Part shown: piece after piece, positions 1-8,488 of the stretch | Layout of the letters: each line of letters starts with the position of its first letter | Position numbering within the stretch: the stretch's first letter is position 1 | NCBI GenBank assembly: GCA_945888515.1 | Contig: CAMDAD010000011.1 | Coordinates: 57,540-121,539 of the forward strand | Direction of reading: 5' to 3' | DNA length: 64,000 bases | Origin: Akkermansia muciniphila | GTDB taxonomy: Bacteria; Verrucomicrobiota; Verrucomicrobiia; Verrucomicrobiales; Akkermansiaceae | Notes under the pieces: generated by a model | Databases searched by the model: none | What the model was told of the DNA's origin: nothing | Seen by the model: the letters and a program-made list of their open reading frames with translations, nothing else | Translations under genes and position numbers: made by a program

Positions 1-475
1 ACATCCAGCGTGCTCCCTGCACTTCCCTAGCTTTACCCGCATCTGGTAAATGTATGGGTGTAGGCAAAACGGAGCGTCCGATTCGTTCGATGATTGGACT
101 CGTATCAAAGTTGATGCCGCGTATGTTTCTGCCATTGTAACCTGGATCGAGAAATCCTGAAACCAAAACCTCATCACCAGTCATGGCATCGGAATGGTCT
201 GTGATATGCAAATAGATGGCCCCTGTGGCATCTTGCAAAAAAGCCATGCGGTGGGCTGGTTCATGGTAGGTGAGCACCCCCCGCACTGTCACCGCCATTC
301 CGGATTTGGCGGCCTCGTCAGGCATGGCAAGTAGTTCGGCAATCGTAAGACAGCGAGAAGAGGGCGAGGCCTCAACTCCCATGGTGAGAATCAGGGCGAA
401 AGATCCGATCAAGATGCCTTGGACGATCTTTCGGATATCGCCGAGTATTCGTGATTGTTTTGGCTCATGTCTCAT
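1..475 (-). CDS. OB-fold sensor/signalling protein, N-terminal part (partial)
   Basis: An open frame starts with ATG at 475 on the minus strand and runs off the left edge without a stop (158 codons visible). Residues about 17-34 form a hydrophobic signal or anchor segment. The segment after it has the strand pattern of a periplasmic OB-fold: V-x-V-R-G-V-L-T-Y, then F-L-Q-D-A-T-G-A-I-Y, then a G-D-E-V-L-V-S-G strand. In Verrucomicrobiota such OB-folds often sit at the N-terminus of large membrane histidine kinases, so this may be the start of one, but the kinase part lies outside the window. It lies 178 bases downstream of the GH16 gene in the same direction. The role is inferred; the open frame is clear. 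Confidence 0.7.
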   Translation of the reverse strand, partial: MRHEPKQSRILGDIRKIVQGILIGSFALILTMGVEASPSSRCLTIAELLAMPDEAAKSGMAVTVRGVLTYHEPAHRMAFLQDATGAIYLHITDHSDAMTGDEVLVSGFLDPGYNGRNIRGINFDTSPIIERIGRSVLPTPIHLPDAGKAREVQGARWM

Positions 476-627
476 CCAATGGTTGGTGAGACTCTAGTGA
501 ATCGTCGTTGATACGCAATCGAAAAGAGAGTTGTTACAACAGTCGATCTGCTCTGAGTATCTGTTGAATCGCGCGATCGAGCTGCACCGCATTCGAGGAG
601 TCTATTTCTTTACACGATGCGAGTTGC

Positions 628-650
628 GGAATCGCTTCAAGCGCGATTCC
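628..650 (-). terminator. weak hairpin just after the GH16 stop
   Basis: An 8-base inverted repeat (GGAATCGC / GCGATTCC, loop of 7) starts 3 bases beyond the GH16 stop codon. No T-run follows on the minus strand, so it is at best a weak or factor-dependent terminator, or an mRNA 3'-end stabiliser. Confidence 0.3.
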
Positions 651-653
651 GTG

Positions 654-1898
654 TCACTTCCGTTGGTAAACGCGAACGTAGTCGATCTCCATGAAAGTGC
701 CGTGGATGGCATCGGTAATTTTCCCGCCCCAGGGAATGATGGCGAGGCTGAGCCAGATGGGAGCAGGGCTGTGACAGAAGGTGTTTTTTTCACGACGAAT
801 TTCTTTTCCGTTGAAATAAAATACCAATTCTTTTTCAGACCATTCGAGACCGTAGGTCTGGAAGTCGTGCGCAAAGTTATATTGGCCGGTGTTGCGATCG
901 AATTGGGTGATGGTCACCCATCGATCGCCGTTGTGGTATTCGATGTGATAGTGTTCCATGGTGCCACGCCACGTTTTTTTGTCCGGCCAGCCTTGGACAA
1001 ACTGTAGGCATCCGATCTCACGTTCGCCGGCGAGCGTAAACTCGAGCGACTTGATTCCATCGGTCTGAGTGATCCAGCGCTTGGAGATGTCGCCATCCGC
1101 TACACGCGAGGGGCTGTTGTCCTTGGCCGCATAAGAGCCGCTGGCGCTGATACGAGTGCCTCTTTCCCTAGCGAAATTGACGAGGCCCGGCTTGTCTTTG
1201 TCGGCGGTTTTTGAATTGGCAAGCGGGTATCCCTGCGGTGAAACGGGAAAGAGGCGAAATTCACCGATATGAAAATGACTGGCGTTTTTCGAGGTAAGAC
1301 GAATGCGTTGTGTTTTAATGGGTATCTCTAGGGGTAGATTTACCACGGGACTGATGCCGTATGGGAAGCTTTGCGAGGAACTGGGGTGAGTTTTTTTTCC
1401 GTTCACCACCGTGATGTCCGACCAATTGTGGATGTTGGTGTTGATCTCATTCGGGTAGTGGCCTTCGTTGATATCGATTTCGAACGCTTTTTTTCCTTCC
1501 GCTACTTTGCCTTGAGTCATCAACCAGAACGAGTTATTCGTGCCCTCGGCGGCGGCGTAGCGGTAGCGGCATTCGAAGTAGCCATACTGGAAGTGTTGTT
1601 TCGTCCAGACATTGCCAGAGGTCCAGTCGTTGCCCCCACGCGATTCCTTGCGGTTGATGAGTTTCAATGTGCCGTCCTTGACCACGGCGTTCTCACGCCA
1701 GCGACTGCTGAGAATGTGAGTGCTGCTGGAGTTCTGCGATTGCCATTTTTCCTCGAGCTGGGCATCGGGGTAATCGAATTCATCGCGCCAACTCAGTTGC
1801 CATTTTTCCGCGCCACCGGGGAGTAGCGAGGAAGCCTGTTGGGCCATGAGGTTACTGCTGAGGGCGATGGCGAAAGGAATGAGACGTTGGATGAGCAT
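654..1898 (-). CDS. secreted GH16 glycoside hydrolase with inserted discoidin-like domain
   Basis: The 414-residue protein begins with a signal peptide (about 1-20, ending near M-A-Q). The GH16 beta-jelly-roll starts near residue 34 (W-R-D-E-F). The catalytic signature E-I-D-I-N-E is at 140-145, with E140 expected as nucleophile and E145 as acid/base. The fold resumes at about 344 (H-D-F-Q-T-Y-G-L-E-W) and ends with the family-typical D-Y-V-R-V-Y. Between about 183 and 333 lies a block absent from ordinary GH16 enzymes that resembles an F5/8 type C (discoidin, CBM32-like) domain (A-D-G-D-x-x-K-R-W-I). GH16 enzymes cleave beta-1,3/1,4-glucans, agars, carrageenans or related polymers; the substrate cannot be told here. 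It is probably extracellular and degrades algal or plant polysaccharide. Confidence 0.88.
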   Translation of the reverse strand: MLIQRLIPFAIALSSNLMAQQASSLLPGGAEKWQLSWRDEFDYPDAQLEEKWQSQNSSSTHILSSRWRENAVVKDGTLKLINRKESRGGNDWTSGNVWTKQHFQYGYFECRYRYAAAEGTNNSFWLMTQGKVAEGKKAFEIDINEGHYPNEINTNIHNWSDITVVNGKKTHPSSSQSFPYGISPVVNLPLEIPIKTQRIRLTSKNASHFHIGEFRLFPVSPQGYPLANSKTADKDKPGLVNFARERGTRISASGSYAAKDNSPSRVADGDISKRWITQTDGIKSLEFTLAGEREIGCLQFVQGWPDKKTWRGTMEHYHIEYHNGDRWVTITQFDRNTGQYNFAHDFQTYGLEWSEKELVFYFNGKEIRREKNTFCHSPAPIWLSLAIIPWGGKITDAIHGTFMEIDYVRVYQRK

Positions 1899-2069
1899 GA
1901 GAGATGACTGTGCGTAAGATTACGTCCTGACGAAAGAAAATTTGCCGAGAAATGGTCAGGCGGGTGGATTTTGTCGTCAGGGGGCGAGTTAGCTCGTCGT
2001 GGAAAAATCCGGCATCCGTGCATTTTGCTGTTTCCCAAACGTCCTTCCTCGCGTAAGTCATTTGCCGTC

Positions 2070-3539
2070 ATGTCTGAAGATGCCACACACCATTCCACCG
2101 AAGCAGAATTGATCGCCGTGCGCCGTGCTAAGCTGGCGAAGCTGCGCGAACTCGGTGTCGATCCGTTCGGGGCTCGCTTCGAGGTCACCACGACGCCTGC
2201 GGCATTGCAGTCGGATTTCGCCGAGGGCGTGAAGGTCAAGGTGGCGGGACGCATCACTGGCCTGCGTGATATGGGCAAGTCAGTCTTTTTCCATCTCGGT
2301 GATGTCTTGGGGGCTATACAAGGTTATGTCGGACTCAAAACGTTGTCCGAGCAGGACGTGGCGATTTGGCAATGCCTCGATCGCGGCGACTGGATCGGCA
2401 TCGAAGGAGAAACATTCCTGACGCGCACAGGCGAGCCGACCATCAAGGTCGAGTCGTTCACCGTGCTCTCAAAGTCACTGCGCCCGATGCCGGATAAATG
2501 GCACGGCGTGGCGGATCGGGAAATCAAGTACCGCAAGCGCCACCTCGACCTGATGGGCAATCCGCAGAGTGCGGATGTGTTTGTGAAACGCATTTTGATG
2601 GTGGCGGAAATTCGTCGTTTTTTCCAAGAGCGTGGCTTCCTGGAAGTCGAGACGCCGATGCTGCAGGATGTCGCGGGTGGTGCGGCAGCGCGTCCGTTTG
2701 AAACCTATCACAATGCGCTGGGCATGCCGCTTACGCTGCGCATCGCGCCCGAACTTTTTCTCAAGCGTCTGCTGGTCGGCGGCTTCACGAAAATTTTCGA
2801 ACTGAATCGCAACTTCCGCAACGAAGGGATTTCGCGCAGGCACAATCCCGAGTTCACGATGCTTGAGGCGTATTGGGCGTTTTCTGATTTCGAGGAAATG
2901 GCGAATCTAGTGGAAGAGCTGACCTGCACGCTGGCTGAGAAGTTTTGCGGCGGCTTGCAGATCGAGCACAAGGACGAGGAAGGAAATCCCATCCGCACCA
3001 TCAATCTGGCGCGTCCGTGGAAACGCGCGGGCTATCACGACCTGATCAAGCAGGCCGCTGGCGACGACTTTTTCGACATCACCCCGGAGCAGCGCCGCGC
3101 GCGCTGTGCGGAAAAAGGTGTGGAGATTTCCGCTCACATGGAAGACTACGAAGTGGTGCAGCAGGTATTCGAAAAACTGGTGGAGGAAAAAACGTTTGAT
3201 CCGTGTTTTGTGACACGTGTTGCCTCCGAGTTGGTGCCCTTGGCGAAAGTGACACCCGGCGGGAAAACGGTTGAGGTGTATGAGCTCATCATCAATGGTC
3301 AGGAAATTTCACCCGGCTACTCGGAACTGAATGATCCCGATGTGCAGCGGGATCGCTTGGAGCACCAGTCCGGTGGCGAGGAGCAAAAAGTGGACTACGA
3401 TTTCATCGAGACGCTGGAGCACGGAATGCCGCCCGCGGGTGGTATTGGTATCGGCATCGATCGACTGATCATGATGCTCACCGGCGCGCCGACCATTCGC
3501 GATGTGGTTCTATTCCCACAGCTTAAGAAAAAAGACTGA
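2070..3539 (+). CDS. lysS: lysyl-tRNA synthetase, class II
   Basis: This cytoplasmic enzyme charges tRNA-Lys. The 489-residue length fits the bacterial family. An N-terminal anticodon-binding OB-fold spans about 55-140 ([15 protein letters not shown]). Class II motif 2 is at 247-262 ([17 protein letters not shown]). Motif 3 is near the end ([10 protein letters not shown]). I chose ATG 2070 because the protein then starts like other LysRS N-termini; the frame is open 33 codons further upstream, but that part has no family resemblance. No Shine-Dalgarno sequence is visible. It is divergent from the GH16 gene, and the next gene starts 2 bases after its stop. Confidence 0.96.
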   Translation: MSEDATHHSTEAELIAVRRAKLAKLRELGVDPFGARFEVTTTPAALQSDFAEGVKVKVAGRITGLRDMGKSVFFHLGDVLGAIQGYVGLKTLSEQDVAIWQCLDRGDWIGIEGETFLTRTGEPTIKVESFTVLSKSLRPMPDKWHGVADREIKYRKRHLDLMGNPQSADVFVKRILMVAEIRRFFQERGFLEVETPMLQDVAGGAAARPFETYHNALGMPLTLRIAPELFLKRLLVGGFTKIFELNRNFRNEGISRRHNPEFTMLEAYWAFSDFEEMANLVEELTCTLAEKFCGGLQIEHKDEEGNPIRTINLARPWKRAGYHDLIKQAAGDDFFDITPEQRRARCAEKGVEISAHMEDYEVVQQVFEKLVEEKTFDPCFVTRVASELVPLAKVTPGGKTVEVYELIINGQEISPGYSELNDPDVQRDRLEHQSGGEEQKVDYDFIETLEHGMPPAGGIGIGIDRLIMMLTGAPTIRDVVLFPQLKKKD

Positions 3540-3541
3540 CG

Positions 3542-4417
3542 ATGATGGGCCGAATGTTCCGCACGCTTTCTGTGATTGTCAGTCTGCTGGCTATGGCTGA
3601 TGCGGCGGAACTCCAGCTATCTTTTGCGTCTTATAACATCCGCTACCCGGCGCACGAAGACACCGATTGGCGGTCGTGGCCGAAGCGCTTGCATCGACTG
3701 GTTGCCACTGTGCGACGCATGAATCCCGATGTGATGGGAGTGCAGGAAGCGATGCACGCGCAGGTAGCGGACATGCGCTTGTCCTTGCCGGACTATGATT
3801 TTTACGGCTACGGCCGCGATGATGGCAAGACGCGTGGCGAGTATTCCGGGGTCTTTTACCGGCGCGATCGTTTCATCAGGGATCCTGACGATGCGGGCCA
3901 ATTCTGGCTGTCCGCTACGCCCGAGGTGCCTGGCTCGAAAACCTGGGGCAATGAGATTCCCCGGATCACCACGTGGATCCATTTGCGCGATCGTGCGACG
4001 CAGCGGGGATTTACGGTCTATAACGCGCATTGGGATCATCGGCACCAGGGCTCGCGCGTGGAGGCGGCGTTTCTCATCGCAAAACGCATCGATGCCCGCA
4101 AGCACACTGCTGATCCCGTGGTGTTGTTAGGGGATTTCAATGCGACCGAGGGAAACAATGCCGTCGATTATTTGGCGGGAAGGACAAACAAATGGCCTAA
4201 CGCTTTGTTCGATCCGTATCATAGCTTGCATGGAGATGTGCAGGCACGGCGGACTCTGCATTTTTGGCAAAATAACAAGGATGGCTGGGCGAAAGTCGAT
4301 CACATCCTCGTCTCGAAACCCGCACGGGCGCTGCGGGCTGAAATTGTGTATGCGGCGGCAGGGGAAAAGCCGGCGTCGGATCATTATCCTGTGACTACCA
4401 CGATCCTTTGGCCCTGA
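3542..4417 (+). CDS. secreted endonuclease/exonuclease/phosphatase (EEP) family protein
   Basis: The 291-residue protein has an N-terminal signal peptide (about 1-22, cleavage near A-D-A-A). It carries all the EEP metal and catalytic motifs: S-Y-N-I-R-Y with N32, Q-E-A with E69, N-A-H-W-D-H at 161-166, G-D-F-N at 197-200, K-V-D-H at 251-254 and S-D-H at 279-281. Family members are DNases, sphingomyelinases, inositol phosphatases or similar Mg-dependent phosphodiesterases; the compact size and signal peptide suggest a secreted or periplasmic nuclease/phosphatase. It begins 2 bases after lysS and is probably co-transcribed with it. The exact substrate is unknown. Confidence 0.88.
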   Translation: MMGRMFRTLSVIVSLLAMADAAELQLSFASYNIRYPAHEDTDWRSWPKRLHRLVATVRRMNPDVMGVQEAMHAQVADMRLSLPDYDFYGYGRDDGKTRGEYSGVFYRRDRFIRDPDDAGQFWLSATPEVPGSKTWGNEIPRITTWIHLRDRATQRGFTVYNAHWDHRHQGSRVEAAFLIAKRIDARKHTADPVVLLGDFNATEGNNAVDYLAGRTNKWPNALFDPYHSLHGDVQARRTLHFWQNNKDGWAKVDHILVSKPARALRAEIVYAAAGEKPASDHYPVTTTILWP

Positions 4418-4423
4418 GCTAGA

Positions 4424-4771
4424 TCACCGAAGCGAGGTGATGTCATCCAGCAACATCTGCTGCTCTTCCGCACGTTTTTTGACTGCCTTGGCTTGCAACA
4501 GAATCATGAAGACACCAGCAAAAAATAGCACTTGGCCGAATGTGGGGAACAGGGCGAACACATACATCATGTAGTTCGAACCGCTGGACAGAGTCGTTAG
4601 TCTACCCATGGCCAGCATACTGAGAGCGACAACTATGATCGTGAAGATCGGCGATGCGATCATGAACCAGCCAGCGGTTTTGCTAATCCGCAACGCGATG
4701 ATTCCCAGAACCAGTTGCGCGATGGGCAGCAATAGCGAAAAAATCCCGAACATTCCAAATCCGTATGACAT
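4424..4771 (-). CDS. small multi-pass membrane protein, unknown
   Basis: A 115-residue protein with about three strongly hydrophobic segments (about 5-25, 33-55, 67-92) and a short charged C-terminal helix (K-K-R-A-E-E). No family was recognised. It is convergent with the EEP gene, 6 bases away. The clean ATG start, length and membrane pattern support a real gene; the function is unknown. Confidence 0.6.
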   Translation of the reverse strand: MSYGFGMFGIFSLLLPIAQLVLGIIALRISKTAGWFMIASPIFTIIVVALSMLAMGRLTTLSSGSNYMMYVFALFPTFGQVLFFAGVFMILLQAKAVKKRAEEQQMLLDDITSLR

Positions 4772-4963
4772 GTGCGCATCTTAGCGAAAAAATAGACGAT
4801 GACAAGGACCCTATGCCTGTCAAAACGCATTGACGCCAGAGCCTTGTGCGGGCATGCTGTTGTTGAAGTGAAGACATCATTTTTTAGCTGCCTGATCTCG
4901 GGCTTTGTCGGTTGGACGCTTCATGCGCGTATCGACTCAGTCACCGCGCAGGAAAACACACCA

Positions 4964-4999
4964 ATGCCAACTAAACTGAAAAATCGCAAAAAACGCTGA
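4964..4999 (+). CDS. possible 11-codon basic leader peptide
   Basis: A minimal frame, M-P-T-K-L-K-N-R-K-K-R, begins 7 bases after an AGGA-like Shine-Dalgarno sequence, which is notable because many genes here lack one. Its TGA stop overlaps the ATG of the next methyltransferase gene. It may be a translationally coupled leader peptide or chance. The same frame is open further upstream to 4799, but that part looks non-coding. Confidence 0.25.
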   Translation: MPTKLKNRKKR

Positions 5000-5592
5000 T
5001 GAGTGAAGTCGATTGGGAATCGCGGTATGTTGCGGCGGACACGCCTTGGGATAAGGGTTTACCGCATCCCATCCTCGCGCATTGGTTAGGTCAGATCGAG
5101 GTGGATGGGGCCATTGTCGTGCCTGGTTGCGGGCGGGGATGGGACCTGCGCGCGTGGGCGGAGGCCTACCCGGATCACAAAGTGATCGGCATCGATCTCG
5201 CGCCATCTGCCGTGGCCTCTGCGCGTGAGAACTGTCTGGGTTTGGCCAACGTGTCGGTGAAAGAAGCGGACTTTTTCTCGTTAGAGCAATGGTATGATGG
5301 TGAGAAAGTGGGCTTGCTCTGGGAGCACACATGTTTCTGTGCGATCCCTCCGACTTTACGCGATGCTTATGTGGAAACGGTGGCGAAACTACTCCCAAGC
5401 GGTGCGCATTTAGTGGGGGTGTTTTTTACCGATCTCGAAGACCCGCACACCGGCCCACCGTGGAATACGACCATGGCGGAAATCGAGCGGAGGTTTGCCC
5501 CGCATTTTGTCATCGAGGCCTTCGATGGCAAGCATCAGACCTTTCCGGGGCGGGAAGGGGAAGAGCGCACGCTGGTGATGAGGCGCGTGTGA
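4999..5592 (+). CDS. TPMT-family SAM-dependent methyltransferase
   Basis: The 197-residue class I methyltransferase has the thiopurine methyltransferase signature: W-E-x-R-Y near residue 6 followed by T-P-W-D-K-G, the SAM loop V-P-G-C-G-R-G-W-D at 42-50, and the conserved W-E-H-T-C-F-C-A-I segment near 108-116. Bacterial TPMT-like enzymes methylate thiol, selenium, tellurium, halide or thiocyanate-type acceptors; the acceptor cannot be decided here. No signal peptide, so cytoplasmic. The start codon overlaps the stop of a tiny upstream frame. Confidence 0.85.
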   Translation: MSEVDWESRYVAADTPWDKGLPHPILAHWLGQIEVDGAIVVPGCGRGWDLRAWAEAYPDHKVIGIDLAPSAVASARENCLGLANVSVKEADFFSLEQWYDGEKVGLLWEHTCFCAIPPTLRDAYVETVAKLLPSGAHLVGVFFTDLEDPHTGPPWNTTMAEIERRFAPHFVIEAFDGKHQTFPGREGEERTLVMRRV

Positions 5593-5596
5593 TGGG

Positions 5597-5633
5597 CAAA
5601 AAAATCGCGGAGAAGGCAAGCCCTCTCCGCGAT
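5597..5633 (-). terminator. rho-independent terminator for the acetylesterase gene
   Basis: A perfect 10-base stem (ATCGCGGAGA / TCTCCGCGAT, loop of 10) at 5604-5633 is followed on the minus strand by a run of seven T. It lies 16 bases beyond the stop of the minus-strand esterase gene. Confidence 0.8.
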
Positions 5634-5649
5634 GCAAAATGACGAGTGA

Positions 5650-6768
5650 TTACTTCGCTTTGATCAATTTCACCATGGCTTCGCCGAGGCCGAGACCGAC
5701 GTTCATATACGTCTTGCCGTTGCCGTTGTAGTGACCATTCGAGGCACCGCCCATGCTGAGTGGATTGGTGTAAACGGTGGCGACGTTGCCTTTGAAGTCG
5801 GGATACTTGCCGCTCGCGTCATCGACAGCCATCTGGGCTTCAAAGATTTTACCATCGTTTCCTGCGGCGTTTTCTTTGCTGGTCTGACCAAGCGTGCCGA
5901 GCACGAAGGGTGCGTTCGGAGCATTGAATTCTTTGCGCAGGGCTTTGATGAGGTTGACGAGATTTTTTCCGTAGTTGGAAGCGTGTGCTTCGTTGTAGCG
6001 GTCCTTGTCACCCTGCCACCAGATGAAGCCTGCGACTTCGTATTTGGTTGCTTCCGGGTAGTAGGTGGCAAGTTCTGCTAGGACTTTTTTCGCATTGGCG
6101 ATATCGTCGTCATACTGCTTGCCGGCATACCAATTGATAGGATTGCCTTTTTTGTCCAGCCACTCGGCGGGTGGCTCGGTGGCCAGACCTTTGGCGGGAT
6201 CCGCATCCCACATGTCGGGCTTGTCTTTGTAGCCAGCCACGACTTTGGTGGTTTTCTTGCCCGTTTTGTCGGTGAAATCGTAGGTGAAACGCTCGCTTCC
6301 TGGGGGAAGCAAGTCCCAGCCGAGGCTGCGATTGCCGATGGAGCTTTTTAGGATCATGACGGGCTCATCGATCGCGTTGCCGAGTTGGTGGCCGATTCCG
6401 ATTTCGATACCGATTTTGTTGCCGCTGATCGTCAGCCAGTCATTGCGATAGACATTCATATGATCGCCTTTTTGCATCACGCTGACGTTGCGAACGTCCT
6501 TGCGCATGGTCCAAGCACCCGTGTCATCAACGAGGAACGGATACAGATTTTCTCCTTTGACGGCTTTTTCCAGTGCCCCATCCTTCTCGCCCTTGACGGC
6601 TCCCATTTCGAGTGTGTTCGATTGGCCCATGATGAGGAAGACTTTGACAGGTTTTGTCATGTCCGCTGGCTTGCCATCGGGATCAGGAAGGTCGGCGGCG
6701 CTGAGCGATGAGGCAGTGAGGAATGTGAGACCGCACAGGGCGGCGAAATACGGGTATCGGTGTATCAT
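5650..6768 (-). CDS. secreted SGNH-type carbohydrate acetylesterase (sialate O-acetylesterase-like)
   Basis: A 372-residue protein with a signal peptide (about 1-24, ending A-S-S-L-S-A-A). The SGNH block I is V-F-L-I-M-G-Q-S-N with the nucleophile Ser50; the family block G-F-I-W-W-Q-G-D-K-D follows in the middle, and a C-terminal N-G-H-Y segment may supply the His. This matches the SASA/DUF303 acetylesterase family, which removes O-acetyl groups from sugars, consistent with polysaccharide use by this organism. I chose ATG 6768 because it gives a compact signal peptide and is preceded by GGAGG, though with only 2 bases of spacing; ATG 6807 is the alternative. Divergent from pgi. Confidence 0.82.
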   Translation of the reverse strand: MIHRYPYFAALCGLTFLTASSLSAADLPDPDGKPADMTKPVKVFLIMGQSNTLEMGAVKGEKDGALEKAVKGENLYPFLVDDTGAWTMRKDVRNVSVMQKGDHMNVYRNDWLTISGNKIGIEIGIGHQLGNAIDEPVMILKSSIGNRSLGWDLLPPGSERFTYDFTDKTGKKTTKVVAGYKDKPDMWDADPAKGLATEPPAEWLDKKGNPINWYAGKQYDDDIANAKKVLAELATYYPEATKYEVAGFIWWQGDKDRYNEAHASNYGKNLVNLIKALRKEFNAPNAPFVLGTLGQTSKENAAGNDGKIFEAQMAVDDASGKYPDFKGNVATVYTNPLSMGGASNGHYNGNGKTYMNVGLGLGEAMVKLIKAK

Positions 6769-6924
6769 AGCCTCCAATCTACCGGAGTCGGTGAACGATT
6801 CTTTCATGACACATTTTTGAGAGTGAAGCGTGAGAGAGAAAGGAAGGGGGTGTGGGGAATCATGCCGCGAAATTTTAGCAATTCGCTTGGTTTGATCGTG
6901 AGGCGATGCTAGTGTTTCGCCGTT

Positions 6925-8478
6925 ATGGCATTTGATCGTTTTTCTCAGGAACTGCTTCGTTATCCCGCTTTTGGATTTTCTTTGGATACTTCGCGCATGG
7001 ACATGGCTGCGGATGATTGCGAGCAGATGAAGACGAAGATCGCGCGCGCGTTTGCCGACATGGTGGCGCTGGAAGGTGGTGCGATTGCCAATCCCGATGA
7101 AGGCCGAATGGTCGGCCACTACTGGCTGCGCACGCCTGATCTGGCACCTAGCGCAGAGTTACGTGTGCTGATCACCGAGCCTCTCGCGGCCTTGAAAGAC
7201 TTTGCGCGCAACATCCACTCTGCCGAAATCAAAACGCCGGCGGGTGGGGAGTTTCGGCGCGTGCTGCTGATCGGCATCGGCGGCTCAGCCTTGGGTCCGC
7301 AGTTGGTGTCAGAGGCTCTGGGTCATGGCTCGCGATTGCCACTTTATTTTTTCGACAACACCGATCCCGATGGCATGGACCGCGTATTGGCATCGATCGG
7401 TGAAAAGAATTTGTCCTCGACCCTGGTGCTGGTGATTTCCAAATCAGGCGGCACCCCCGAAACCCGCAATGGTATGATCGAGGCGCAGGCCGCTTATGAT
7501 GCCGCGGGGCTGTCCTTTGGCAAACATGCCGTGGCGATTACGGGTCGTGGCTCGAAGCTCGATCAGTATGCGACGGAGCAAGGTTTCCTCATGCGTTTCC
7601 CGATGGAAGATTGGGTCGGTGGCCGCACCAGTGTGCTCTCGACGGTAGGCCTCGTTCCCGCTGCCTTGCAGGGCATCGATGTGGATGCCATGTTGGCAGG
7701 TGCGGCTGCGATGGATGCCGAGACGCGCAAGCAGGACGTGAAGCAAAATGCTGCGATGCGACTGGCGTTGGCTTGGTATCACGGATGCAATGGCAAGGGC
7801 GAAAAGGACATGGTCGTTCTGCCCTACAAGGACTCGCTTTGCCTGATGTCGAAATACCTGCAGCAGCTCGTGATGGAGTCGCTAGGCAAGGAGCACGATC
7901 TCGACGGTAAGCAGGTATTTCAGGGAATCGCGGTTTATGGCAACAAAGGATCGACCGACCAGCACGCTTATGTTCAGCAGCTCCGCGATGGGGTGCCGAA
8001 CTTTTTTGCTACGTTCATCGAGGTGCGGAAAGGTCGCGACGGCGGCACCATCGAGGTCGAGCCAGGCAATACCAGCGCGGATTACCTGCAAGGATTTTTG
8101 CGTGGCACGCGCAGCGCTTTGTATCAATCCGGCCGCAAGTCGATCACGATTTCCCTGCCCGAAGTCTCACCGTTTCAGGTGGGTGTGCTGATCGCTCTGT
8201 ATGAGCGCGCGGTCTCGTTCTACGCTTCTCTAGTCAACATCAATGCGTATCACCAACCCGGTGTGGAAGCGGGGAAAAAAGCAGCGGCGACCTTTTTGGA
8301 TACGCTCAATGGCGTGCGCGGTCGACTGACGGCATCGCCGAAAAAGGCGACCGATATCGCGCGTGATATCGATGCCGATGCGGAGGATGTCTATCATTGC
8401 CTCACACACCTTAGTGCGAATGGCGAAGCGCAGTGTAACCTCGGCCCGACTCCCGCGGAGGATACCTTCGGGCTGTGA
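6925..8478 (+). CDS. pgi: glucose-6-phosphate isomerase with C-terminal extension
   Basis: Interconverts glucose-6-phosphate and fructose-6-phosphate in glycolysis. The 517-residue protein has the sugar-phosphate loops [10 protein letters not shown] at 116-125 and S-K-S-G-G-T-P-E-T at 172-180. Catalytic candidates are E318 (G-K-E-H), H347 (T-D-Q-H-A-Y-V-Q-Q) and K451 (G-V-E-A-G-K-K). After the isomerase domain, residues about 465-510 form an extra small helical segment that looks like a winged-helix or HTH fold; its role is unknown. No Shine-Dalgarno sequence precedes the ATG. Convergent with psd, 10 bases away. Confidence 0.95.
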   Translation: MAFDRFSQELLRYPAFGFSLDTSRMDMAADDCEQMKTKIARAFADMVALEGGAIANPDEGRMVGHYWLRTPDLAPSAELRVLITEPLAALKDFARNIHSAEIKTPAGGEFRRVLLIGIGGSALGPQLVSEALGHGSRLPLYFFDNTDPDGMDRVLASIGEKNLSSTLVLVISKSGGTPETRNGMIEAQAAYDAAGLSFGKHAVAITGRGSKLDQYATEQGFLMRFPMEDWVGGRTSVLSTVGLVPAALQGIDVDAMLAGAAAMDAETRKQDVKQNAAMRLALAWYHGCNGKGEKDMVVLPYKDSLCLMSKYLQQLVMESLGKEHDLDGKQVFQGIAVYGNKGSTDQHAYVQQLRDGVPNFFATFIEVRKGRDGGTIEVEPGNTSADYLQGFLRGTRSALYQSGRKSITISLPEVSPFQVGVLIALYERAVSFYASLVNINAYHQPGVEAGKKAAATFLDTLNGVRGRLTASPKKATDIARDIDADAEDVYHCLTHLSANGEAQCNLGPTPAEDTFGL

Positions 8479-8488
8479 TTCCGAGAAG

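Noticed and set aside
531..1826. two plus-strand frames opposite the GH16 gene
   Set aside because: The minus strand encodes GH16 with signal peptide and catalytic motif; the plus frames are its complement.
1971..2069. N-terminal extension of lysS
   Set aside because: In frame, but with no resemblance to LysRS N-termini; ATG 2070 fits the family.
4423..4441. ATCACC/GGTGAT inverted repeat at the end of the small membrane protein gene
   Set aside because: Six base pairs only, inside the coding end and with no T-run; too weak for a terminator call.
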